From Aphrophora alni (lineage: Eukaryota; Arthropoda; Insecta; Hemiptera; Aphrophoridae): a DNA stretch of 64,000 nt. The DNA lies in the NCBI GenBank assembly GCA_963513935.1, contig OY740769.1, positions 106,247,762 to 106,311,761 on the forward strand, given 5' to 3'. The notes beneath the pieces were generated by a model. That model worked only from the letters and a program-made list of their open reading frames with translations, was not told the DNA's origin and ran no database searches. The first letter of the stretch is position 1; each line of letters begins with the position of its first letter. Of the stretch, positions 34,901 through 47,868 are shown piece after piece. The position numbers were made by a program, and so were the translations under genes.

Positions 34901-37900
34901 ATCTCAATTATTGCAGTAACCTAAAGCACAAATGTGACCGTCTCCACTTCTTTTGACCAGCTGGAAGCTCCGGCTGGCTGGAGACCGCGTACACTTTAGG
35001 CGAATCTTGTCAGGATGGGCCAAGGAGTCGGGTTAGGACGCTAATGAACGCACGCAACGCAAGTGAAATTAAATGTTGTATTTTATTTACTGCCGAATTA
35101 AAGAACAGAAATAATTATAATTTATTAAAAAGACATAACGGCAAGATAAGCCTTAATAGTGGCCGAAAAGCATACCGTTTAATTTAGCTAGCACGTGGCC
35201 GAAAATGGACTGACCTGACCTCGTCCCGTAGCGGTCTTCCGTCTCGCGGCTCTCGGAACAGACTCTCGGTCGGCTCGTTAGCTCAAGCCCTCCACTCCTC
35301 GTCTCTCCCCTCCCCTTCTTCTACGTCATATTGCACTGCTCATCAAAATCGCAAGTGCCAATTCATATTTTATTATTTAGAATTCCTTTACATCCTAATT
35401 TATAATTATTATGATTTTGGTTTGGTGGGCTCCTTGGCTGGGCCACACAAAGATAACATAATAAAACAACAAAACATCCACTTTTACTTGAAAAGATTTT
35501 TAGCATGAGTAATTAATAATAACATTAAGAACTTGATTAATCAATTTTAGGGTTAATGCATTTTTGTATCCTTTAAATATAATTTATTCTTGGACAGTTT
35601 TATATCAATATAAATACCAAAATGTCTAAACCTATTTAATCTATCAATAACCCTCAATTAATCAATTTTATTTGGATTTTCAGATGAAAATGAAAATTGC
35701 AAAGCAATATACAGCTTTGGTTATGGTTACAGACAATTCTTTCATTTATCTGAATCCATTCTCAATTCCAAATCAAGAAAAGGAGACTTACTAATTAAAT
35801 TTAAAGTACGAGCAAAAAGTGATGCTCACATTTTGTTATCACCAACACCATCACCTGAAGAAACAGACCCTGTATATGAGATTGTTCTCGGTGCTGGAAG
35901 GAACTCGTTTTCTGATATTCGACGCAAGAGAAGAGCAGCTACTCGAACTTCGGCTTTTACAAGAGATATTCTTTCAGGAACAGAATTGAAAGGTTTTTGG
36001 GTAATTATTTCATAGCATTTATAGTATTATCATTATTAATCACATAATAATATCATCTTAAATAATTTTTGTTTAATCTGAGGATGATCTTCAAATTTGA
36101 AAAAATTCAATGAAGCAAGAACAATGTGCTTATAAATAGGACCTAGCTTATTTCAAAGAGGAAATTGTATGGTATTAGGACAGACAATAATTAAATATTT
36201 TACTTTCTATTCCATCATCTACAAAGGTTGTAAAAATTACCTTGGATTGTATTAAAACAAATTCAAAGTTTCTTTTATAGCTAAGTATAAAAATCAGGTT
36301 TATTGTTGAAAAAAGTATCTAAATAAAGTTAATTTAAATAATTATTCTTCCCCATCAATTTTCCAACTACAATAAAGTACATTAAAGAATTTTGCTAAAT
36401 AAGAGTCATTAAATAACAAAATTAACTTTACCATAAACACGTTTTTCTAAAACGTTTTAAATATAAAGTATTATGTATTAGGTGTCACACGAAGATGTCG
36501 GTATTTTTGAATTAATATGCTGGACATATGGAACACTCAACTTGACACTTACATAGTTTATTATGTTACATAGAAATGTAAATAAAGTTTTCTCGAGTTT
36601 TATTTTTTAGGCCAATCAAAACAAAATAGTGGAACTATCTTCTGGATAGAACCACTTCCTCCCACAACACAATGCAATAAAATGTGCATTGCCATCTGTT
36701 GAATCACTATCAGCTGTTGTTTTGTTAACTCACAACGATGAAACAATTTGATATTTGTGATTAATCAGTTTATGTGTGATATGTAACCTTGAAACAATAA
36801 ATTTTTTAATTGAAAAAAGTGAAATGTTGATCTTAGGCTATTGCTTTTGAAAATGAATACGAAGCAATACAGTGTTTTCAAAAAACCTAACCAAATGTGG
36901 TTCCTACATCAAGAGAATCAATTTATAAATGGAAACTATGCTACTAGGAACTGGATCAGTTTCAAAGAAATACCATAGAAATTCTAACACAGAAAATCAA
37001 GAGCTTACATTTTCTACTTTACTGAAATCACTGAGTATTATGATGGAATTAATTATATTTGCAGATGAAGAGATATTTTACTGAACAGGATCTGTAAACA
37101 GAGATAATTTCAATTATTATAACACACAAAATCCATGCATCTTACATGAAGAGGTCTTGAAATCAAAGGTGTGACAATTTGAAAAGGTTTCAAAATGAAA
37201 TACTTATGTATAAAACAACAAATTTAAGGAATTCTTAAAAAGAAACAAATACAACTCATAGATTAAACAGAACATTTAAGGTCTAAAATAGTATAAATAA
37301 ATATTGAGCTTGACTTGTGAGATAATATATTAGATAGAATAAAACTCGAACACAAGATCTCACCGAAATTACAATAGTTATAGTTTAGTTATTGTAGCTC
37401 ATGTATCACTGAGGATGGTGACTTTGTCCTTGAAACACATTTGATTAAATAAATGTAATTTTTGTGAGATCTTGTGTTTGAGTTTTATTTTATCATCTAA
37501 AAGATTGTCAATAAATATGTAAATATTTATAAAAGTTTATAAAATATGTAAATAATTCAGTAGGACTCGAAATTAAGCTCAAATTATGTCATGAAAGATG
37601 GCCAATATCATAATTGTCTATAGATATGTTTGTAGAAAAACACACCCATGAAAGAAACTATCACATGATTGAACAATGTAAATTACATTGAGGGTAGAGT
37701 AAAAACGTCATTGCCTCTACAAATTCGAAACATGTAAATTATTTGATAGTATTTTAAGTGTCTGAGAGTCATTTGATTATTCATTATTTAATCCAAGATA
37801 TTTGTGTTCATAGAATTTTATTAAGTAAAAATAAATCAATTTGCAATTTGAAAGAAAACAGGGAAGTGAATTTCTGCAATAGTAATGAGACCAATCCCAT

Positions 37901-40900
37901 AATAGATTGCATTGTAATTCATACTTAATTCAAACCCAATAATTCTCAAGTATAAGCTTTTAGCCTGTGTGGCCACAATTGAGTCAAATAACTTTTTTTT
38001 AATGTTTGAAAGACAAATAACAAGTTAATTTGAACTGTGAACAATATTTTACATATATTAATTTATACAAATTATTCATATCATTCCATCTTTTAAGTAA
38101 TAATTTTGATTTTGTTTTCCTTATTGATTATTTGGAACCTAGTCAAGATATTTTAATTAAATAATTTCATGTTCTTGTTTTTTACAACACCCCCTTGGGT
38201 AAAGCTGGCACGACCTAGCCCGAGATAAGACTTGTGCTCTCTATATTATCCTATGTGTAAAGAGTATTGTTACAACCAGTGAGCTAGATATAAGAGTATA
38301 TCTCAACCACCATTATTGAGAATTTTAATAAAACTTATAAATGTCTTTTATGATATAGCAAATTTTCTTATGTATTTTAAATGATGAACATTCATAGACA
38401 TTTTAATAGTTAAATATCATATACAAATAATAATAATAATGAACTTTTGAAGACATTATTGAAAATAATATCTCAAATAGTTTTGAATTTTAATGTTTGC
38501 AATTTTATGTATGTTAATTTCAATTTACTTTGATAAATTAAACAAAGTAAATTTCTATCCTTGTAATTTTATATTTTACTATTTTAAAGGATAATTTCAA
38601 AGAGAGGTGTTATATAGTAATTTGGCACACTAACGTGTGGCTATTTTTTGTTTTGTTTTGCCATGTTAAAAATTTTGGTGTTGTTGTAAAGGATATAACT
38701 GTAAGTATGGCATTTTATCGTATAACATATTTCACCAGACAATGACTGGAGGTAGATATGAATATCAATATTAACTGATCACATAGTTCCTCAGTTGGAG
38801 ATGAGGGGTTTTTTCCTAACAGGATGAAGCTCCTTCTCATTATGGTAATGTGGACAAATCAGTTTTAGATTGAGTTAGTCTTGGCAGCAACTTCATGAGC
38901 TGGCCTCCAATCCCCAGACTTGATTTTTTGCAATTTTTTTTCCTATGGGGCTTTTTGAAAGAAAAAGTTTATTCTCACCCTGTAGCAAAAGATGGTGAAT
39001 TAATTAGACTGATTAAAGAGGAATTAGTGTTGACACCTCAACAATTTTTAAAAGGGTTTATGACTCTTTTTTGTTTTGTTGCTATCAGTGCATAGCTATC
39101 GACAGACATCAATTCAAATAAAGTTCAAATTTGGGTCATTAATAATTTATTACTGTTATTTTTCTTTACTTTTCTTTATAAAGTTTTACACAAATTCAGT
39201 TTTACTCAAATTCATGTTAAATTAATTTTGAAATGGTTATGTTATTATTTGTAATAGCTACCTATGGAAATAAAAAAAAAATTTGGTAAAAATGTACCAT
39301 TATTTTGTTATTCCGCTATTTTGTTTTGATTGTAATATATCAATATATCAAGTTTGTAGAGTGTTCATATATTCGGTATATTAATTCTAAAATAGCAATC
39401 TCTTCGTGGGACACCCCATATTTGTAAATATATAAAGAAAATACAAGGTGATTTAGGTAAACTACTTTTGTAACATAATGGTCCCACGTTGATACAACAA
39501 TTGTAAATATATATAGAAAAAGGGGTTTAACAATATTGATCTGAATAATTTTAAAATTGACACTGTTTAACATTAAGAATTTTTTTTTTTTAATTGCTCA
39601 GCTTATGTGCGCCAGATGGAATTAACTCATCAATTTTGAAAATATAAATTTACTTTGAATTAAAATAATCGCAGGGTCGTGTTTTTCTTTTAAAAGTGTA
39701 CTAACAGTGGTGGTTTGGTAAATAAAAATCCTTATTTTTTCTGCTGAAACTGAACATGGTAATTTATTGATTTACTTTTTAGCAAATACATAAATTTATC
39801 ATCAATCTTATTGTTTTAAACATCCTATCTTTAATTTTGATATTTATATTTTGCCTTTTTATTTGATTCAAAACCTTAAAACTTTACTTTAAGTCCTGAG
39901 TTGCAACTTCTAAGAAAAAATTCCTAATCAATATGAGCTAAATAGACTTATTTCCTTTTTAACAATATTTTAAACTAATTTATCTCAAACAAAAATTTAT
40001 TATTTTCTTATAGGCATCTTTGAATTTTTTAAATTGATAAGTAATTATATATATATAAACATGTCAAAAAATATTAAACTTACAAATAATATATCAAACA
40101 GTAATAAATCAAAATGTTTATACAACATATAATTTTGAGGACTTTTGTAGTACCCGTTACCAATTTGCTATTGTGTAGAAGATTGTTCATTGCTGTTTGC
40201 TGATTTTGTGAACTTCCTGATGAAACCTCCTTAACAGTTTGCCTAATATTCATAATGAAACTTTGTCTTTCAAAATCACCATTCAAACGCACATTGTCCA
40301 ATTTCTATTGAAAGTTATGTCCGGAAACATCGTTTCTAGAGTCAACAAATTAAGTCCAATTACCTCAAACTCCCTCTCACAACTATTCAACATTAATTAA
40401 ACTGTTCTCCATTTCAAAAGTCACTCAATCATAACTATATTGTTCTGAACTATCTTTTAACAAAAATACATCTAACTGCATCAGATGCCACCTTCCAACT
40501 TCTTTTTAAAACACATCTTACTACTTTGAACGTTCCTTTAAGACTCTTACTGAAATATTAATTTATGTTATTTAAAATGTTTTTAATACAAAATTGCGTC
40601 TGACCAAGTCAGACGCCGCCTTAAGACTGCCAGCTTCACTAGATCTCACAATTAAGTGTCCTTTTAGATCTACTAAGTTAGCAAAATCAAACGTTCACAT
40701 AAGTTACACCACGGACACTACTTAAACCATCCATATAACAACATGCTCTGTCCATTCTCACAACACAATATATCACTTAAAAATTTATTATAACATACAA
40801 CTAACATTTTATACCTTAAATTAATATTTTGGAAATCTATATTAAATTTTTTATTGCCCTTGTTTTAATATTATTTTCACTCATTTATTTGACTCACATG

Positions 40901-43900
40901 GTCTTCTCTCTAGACCAATTATAAATCTCCCGGTTTATTTTCATATTTCAAATCTTAAAACAACCATTTCTTTAGTATCAAAGTTAAAGTTAAAATTTAA
41001 GGATTACATAGGGCCTATTTATTTTATTTCCATACATGTAGTCAAAATTGTTATAAATATAATTTAAATTAAGATATTAACTATTTTCCTTTGTAAATAA
41101 AGTTTTTATATCTGTTCTTATGGTAATTGAGAACTAATCAAATGAGCACTATCATGACTTAGAACACATTTTGAGCATTTGTTCAAATTCGTAAATCTCA
41201 CCCTATAAATATGATGTAAAAAATATTATTACTTTTTTTAAGGTTAAGGACTTGTTTTGGTATAATTAACATCAAATATAGCCAATATGGGGTAAAACAT
41301 CAGTTTTCTTCAGATGGGCAAAGAGAGAGAGGAAGGTAAGTACGGTATGTTTTTAATAGAAACTGTACATATTAATTACATAAGTGATATTTATTGATAT
41401 CAAATCAAATTTTAAATTCTTTTTGTTCAATAACATTTTTATTTTTCAATATGATGAAGATACTAGTAATTTTAAAATAAACACTGTTACAATATAAAAC
41501 TGCTAAAATATCTGTTAGCCTATTATATAGTATATATATATATATAACTCTTCACATTTCAAGGAATCACAATTGTCATATTTCCTTCAAATTTGATCAA
41601 ATAATTCTTTTTACAATAGCTTGAAGGAGTTTGTTGGCAAAAAAATTTAAAATCAACTAATACATTAAAAAATTGAAAAAGGTATATTTGTAAAGTGATT
41701 CATGTTTCCACTTCCCCAGCTTTCTTGTGATGAGAATTGGTGTTGCTGCCAACAAATAGCCTTTTGCCGCTAACTGCACAATGTTTAACAAAAACAACAA
41801 TCATTGTTGGTGGTAGGGTCTTGATGTGAAATTGGATATTAATTGAGCTCATTATATTAATTGGAACAAGTGTACATATAACAGGGAATCACAGTTGATG
41901 ACTGTCTATTTTAAAGAATGTAGTATCTGCAAATTAATTTCCTTTAAATTATAGTAATGTTTCAATTGTTTGTAAAACTCACTTTACAAAAATTGTGATA
42001 GTCTTTTAATCATTTCCTGAAAGATTGGATTTTAGTTAAACTAGAATGTTCTTTAGTTTTTTATATTATCGTATCTTTGACTTTACACTAACCAATATTT
42101 TTACATAAAATAAAAAAAAGTTTAGAAAATACTTAGGCACCTAATACCAAGGATGCTGATAACTGGCTTTAAGCAAAAACAATTTTAAAACTGTTTGCCA
42201 GGTGAAAATGCTCATTTGGTGTGTTGCTCTTGTAGATTCAGAAGAACCGTTCTGATTAATGAGAAGATCTTATGTTGGAGAAAGAGCCACCAATAGGACT
42301 ACCCGCCCTGGATGAAGATGAGTGAATGCTCTCCTAAAAAGCACACTGTTCCTTTCCAGTTCAGAAATATTACTATGGTGGAATTTATGGTCCAATCAGA
42401 ATCAATCTGACAAAAAATATCGGCGCACAAAACACACTGCACTGAATTTACATGGGACTTGTCTAATGATTTCTTACATTACCTAATTTATTAAAATTTA
42501 AAAACTGCAACAATGGTTCCTTAAAACTAATATCATATTAAAATAGTATTTTCCATTTATATAATACATTTACTGCTGGTTCTGCAACATTAACCAATTT
42601 TGGAACATTGTCCATCCGTTCATATGTGATTTCAATATAAGATCACAATACTAGTATGACGTGAGTCACTTACGCCATATCTTGTTACACCTCACATATT
42701 GAACCAAGTATTAACCCAAAATAAAACCTAATAATGTTGAACATTACAACATCTTGAAAATTTTAGGAGTATACTATCAGCAAACTTCCCCACAATATTC
42801 AATTGGAAATTAAGTCCCTGGTCCTCTTCAGGGACTATTGCTATCTTTTTTAAGAATAAGGCCTTGTCAAAGGTTCTAGTTTGTGTGGAGGTGTGATCCA
42901 TCACTCGTCTTATCTTCTGTGGCCTTGTCATCTGGATGCTTGTTGAAGGGGGTGAGGAGGACTCTTACCTTTCTCTTTTCCACTTACCTTCTTTAATTTC
43001 AACTGGTAACAGGGTGGCCTTCAGAGCTAGTTCTGGGTTCAGTCCTGTACCTGGACTTATTTGACCACTTAGAGTCCCAAATCTCACTTCTAGCAGCAAG
43101 TATAGTTTTGTGAGCCTTTTTGCACTCAGATTTGGGCCTTTTATTGGTTCTTCATATTCCTAGCCTGATATTCAATTGCCCATCCAGTGGCCCAAAGTGC
43201 TAGTTGCTCTTGCTATTGGGGTTGAGTATGAGAACTTCCTCATCCATAGGAATGGGAAGAGGTGACTTCCTCCCAGAACTCAACTCCATCTGGATGCTAA
43301 TAGAAGTCTTAGGCTTCTTCAGCTATTTGTGTGTAAGTAACGGAGCCCTCAACTAAGATCTCAGAACGGACCTTAGTTAATGCTTCTCCAGTCTTGCTAA
43401 TTTAGGTTTTGGATTTTATGTTCTCCATAAAAATCCCACAAGAAGATAGGGAAAGGTTGGTCATTCTGGACAGAGCCCCGTATGTCCAGATAGGGCTAAT
43501 CTCTTATTGGTGTGTCTCACTCCATCCATCAGTTAAGAGCATGAACATATCGTACCGCTGAGATTGGTGGAGTAACCAGACTAAATCTGGTTACCTTCCT
43601 AATCTCTCGACCCCAATATTACTTACTTCTTGCTTCTTGGGCCTTCCAGTGTTAGAGGGGGGGACTCTTACGGCCCAATGTCTATATTATGTCAATGCTA
43701 CCAGAAGGTCATTGTTCTGCCCCACCAGTGAGCATAGGGCTCCTCTTGCTTTGTTGGAAGATGTGCAGTGGAGTAGTACCTGTTGAAGTGTCTCATCTTT
43801 AAACCTCCAATGCTTATATATTGAGGAGTCCTTCAGGTTGAAGTGGTGGAGATAGCTGTTAGTAACAATATGCCCAATTCTTGTCCTCAAATGGAAAAGT

Positions 43901-46900
43901 CGCAGTAGTTCTTGTCATTTCTCGGTACTAAATGGACCAAAACTTTATCCATTCTGATCAGAACATGTATTAAACTGAGTTCCTCCAATTATTTATGGAG
44001 ATATGTGATGATGGAACAGGAGCCATTTCTGTAGCCTCTCTTGCTATTCCATCCGCTATCTTATTTTCATTATGACTACAATGCATTGGGATCCATTAGA
44101 AAAATAATCGTTTTTTTTTGGCTTTGTAGTATCCTCAGCAGGGTTTTTATTTCATTGGTATAAAAATAATCAGTTAGTTCTATCTTCCTTAAAGGAATTT
44201 ATGGTCAACTTAGAGTCCATAAGAATGCATATTTTTTAATTCTCCAACTCCTGGGCATCCCATAAGAGCAGCATTAATAGCGAGCAATTCAGCATCTAAG
44301 CTGGACATCTAAAACACTGTGCTCCCGATTTCTTGCTGACTAGGTCCACAGGACCATCCATTTAAATCCTGACAAAATCATAATATTGGATATTTAACAT
44401 TTCAAAGGACACTCTATGAAAAGCCTCCAAAACATCATCCTTTGTCAGCTGTGAAGAAAGAGTGAGATGGCATCACAATATTATTACATCAAAAAACAAA
44501 ATAAATTTGGTAAATAAAATTATAACAAAATATTTCGTTTATATGTTTGTTATTAGATTCGACTAGGTGCAACTGGGCTGATAGAAGTAGGGAAGGAAGG
44601 AGATGATTTAGCTTTCATGTACTGGCAGGACACTGAGCCATTGCCTGTAAAATACATTAGTTTCTGCACTTGGAGTGGAATTGTAGGGAAATGGTTACAT
44701 GACTGTGAAGAGGGTAAGTATAATTTGTAAGTTGGATCATAATTTGATGTATTAACCAAGAAATTCTCAAGTTTAAATCTATTATATGTGGTCAATTTTT
44801 AAATTATGATTATTAAAAAAAAAAAAAAACAACAACTTTTTTTTCCTACTGAATAGTTTAGATTGTCAAAAGTTTCATAGCTATTTGACTATGTATAGCG
44901 GTGAATTAAGTATACTAGGGAGATGCAGATATTGTACGTAATCAATTTGTTATTCCAGGGAAACTTTTTTTAAAACTTTTTTATATGTGTAGTATAAACA
45001 AGCTATGTTTTTGTGAGAAATAAATAATTTTTCTTAATATTAAATTTTAGGATTCCTGAATCTTTTTGTCTAGATATATGCAGTTGTTGGACTATTTTTA
45101 TTATAATGTGGAGTATTTTGATATATTTTACAGATATTTATTTAGAATAAAATATTTAGATGTTAAAAGGAATACTTTTTATAACTTGATATTTGATTTA
45201 GGGATACTTCAATAAAAAATACAAAATTATGACTTTCTCATAATTGGCCTTAATGATTTTTGCTTACATGTTAGGACCTTAAGTTTAAAGAACAAAATTG
45301 ATTATCTTCAAAATACTGATTTGAAAATTATTCATCAAAGATAAAAAAACTGCCAAAATTTCTATAATTAAATAAGGACCTCAAAATTATTTGATCAAAT
45401 TTTTGTAGAGTTAACGGGAAAAAATATATACCCCCTAATGATTGTTTATTATTAATAAAGATAAATAAATTATAGTATACAATCCAATGGGATCATAAAT
45501 TCAGTATAACTATTATGTGTTAATTAAACTTCTTTTTATAGGTGAAGTAATAAAACATGTATCAACCACAGTGCGACTAAAACAGGACTTGCTAAAAAAT
45601 TATGATCGCTATTCACGCCCTGTAATAGATTCTGAAACAACAATGCCAATAAGTATTGGTCTTATAACAAATCTTATACAACTGGTAAGTTCTGAAAATC
45701 ACATTAAAAGAAGATATAATATTAGTGGTTTTAAAAACATTACATTCGTTATTTAAAACTTTTTAGTACCTATAACTTAGTATAGTAGAAATTTAATAGT
45801 CAATGATTTCATCAGTTTTCTTATTAAACTCTTTGTAATTTAAACAGAAACTTACTCAAATTTTATTCGAGGTGCCCATGCATATTATTTTATTTTATAA
45901 CTCAAAAATAGAAAAGCAAGTCAATGTTTATTTCTACAACTTAAAGTTTCAAACTTTTACAGCTCAAAACAAAAACTTGATATTTTACTGAAATTTTTCA
46001 AAGTTTTGAAGACAAAATAAAAATTTCATAGGCCTATATATACACATACATAAAATTATTTTGCACATTTCTACTAAAATTATTGTTTTAAAACATAATA
46101 GAGACGTGTAATACTTTTTTGAAATATATAACATTTAGTTTTTGTGCCATGTAAGTCTCACAACACTAATTCACTAATTTCCTAACACGTCTTTTTTTTT
46201 ACCTAACTTCTGGTAATGACACTGTTAAGATGAAACCTCCATAATTCAGATCTTTCCTCGAGATTAAAGTTATAAAAGTTTGATTGTACATTACTTAGTA
46301 TGGTAACTCTGAAGTTGGTATTTGTCCCAATAATACTTTAACTCTAAATTTAAGTTTCATTTAAATTTCTGGGATAGTTAGAGAAGTACATTTTTATTTT
46401 GATAAATGGGTAACAGTATAACTTCAGTTGGTTTAGTGTTAATAATAGACTGCTGTTTATTTATAAATTGTTTTCAGGATGCAAAAAAATCTAAACTGAC
46501 TGTGCATGGCTCCTTCTCAATGGTAAGTTGAGTAACTGTTAATTTATTCTTAGGTTACAAATGTTCTCCAAATATGATACTTTTGTAAACTTCCTACATT
46601 AAGCACTCATCTTTGTAGGTGAATTTTTCACTGATTAAAAAATTCATTTCAAATATATTTTACCTAACCTCTGGTACGCTAAGACACCAATAAGATAAAA
46701 CCTCCATAAATAAAATAATTCAGATCTTTCATTGAGATTAAAGTTATCAAACAATTATTTTCTGTTTGTTCTTCGCACACTATATTCTTTTTGTTCTAAT
46801 TAATTCATTTATAATTATAACAATTTTAAAAATCAATTTACAAAATCTGCAACAATGGTCATTGTTTTATAGCAATACTAAGAATATTACAGAGGAAATA

Positions 46901-47820
46901 ACATGACCTTGGAAATAGCAACTTTTCACATGAACATAATGTATAACATATGGTATGTACCATAATTTACAGTAGTTTTAAATTTAAAATGACTTGAAAA
47001 ATGTGTTAAGTAATGATTTCTCTTTCACAAATCCTCCCTACTTGATGAAATAAACTATATTATATTGTCGATTGACTTAATTAATTTTATTTCACATTTT
47101 ATTTTTAACTTGTATTCAATAACTGTTTTACATTAATCTTTTCCAATTAAAATGAACATAGTTTTCATAGGTTTGGAGTACTGATTTTATCCCTTTCAAT
47201 GGGATTCATATTATTATGTTTACAAACAATTTTAACATGCTTAATAAACGTACTTTCCTTTTTTATAGCTTTGGTTTGATGAAAAAATGCAATGGGAGCC
47301 TGATGAATATGACAATGTCACAACATTAAATTTTGTTAACCATGAACTTTGGGCGCCTGAGTTTGTACTTTACAAGTTAGTATAACTCCAAGTTCAGCAT
47401 GAGTTAGGAAATATAGAAAATAAAAAAATTATCATAAGAAATTTTGAATAACTGTTGAAATTAAATTATTGGTTCTAGTGCTGTAGGTAATGGTGCTTCT
47501 CCTTTACGTTGGTCCAAGATGACATTGAGTTCACTAGGGCAAGTAAATTGGAAGCCTGAGGCTATACTTGAAGCCAGATGTTACTTAAATCTTACTTACT
47601 GGCCCTGGGATACACAAACTTGCTCTGTTCAACTTGGATTTTGGTCAGAACAAGATGCTTTGCAAATCATCATAATGGAAAATGGAACGCGGGTAGATAT
47701 ATTAAAATAAAATTATAATGTTTGTTCTAGTTATTGAAATATGTACAATTATTGTTGGGGTTTAGAAAACACAAGTTATGTATAAACATTAATAATTTAC
47801 ATTATTAGTAAGACTTATGG

Positions 47821-47868
<48 letters not shown>

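Noticed and set aside
44553..44795. 80-codon minus-strand frame
   Set aside because: It is the antisense shadow of exon 3 of the channel gene.
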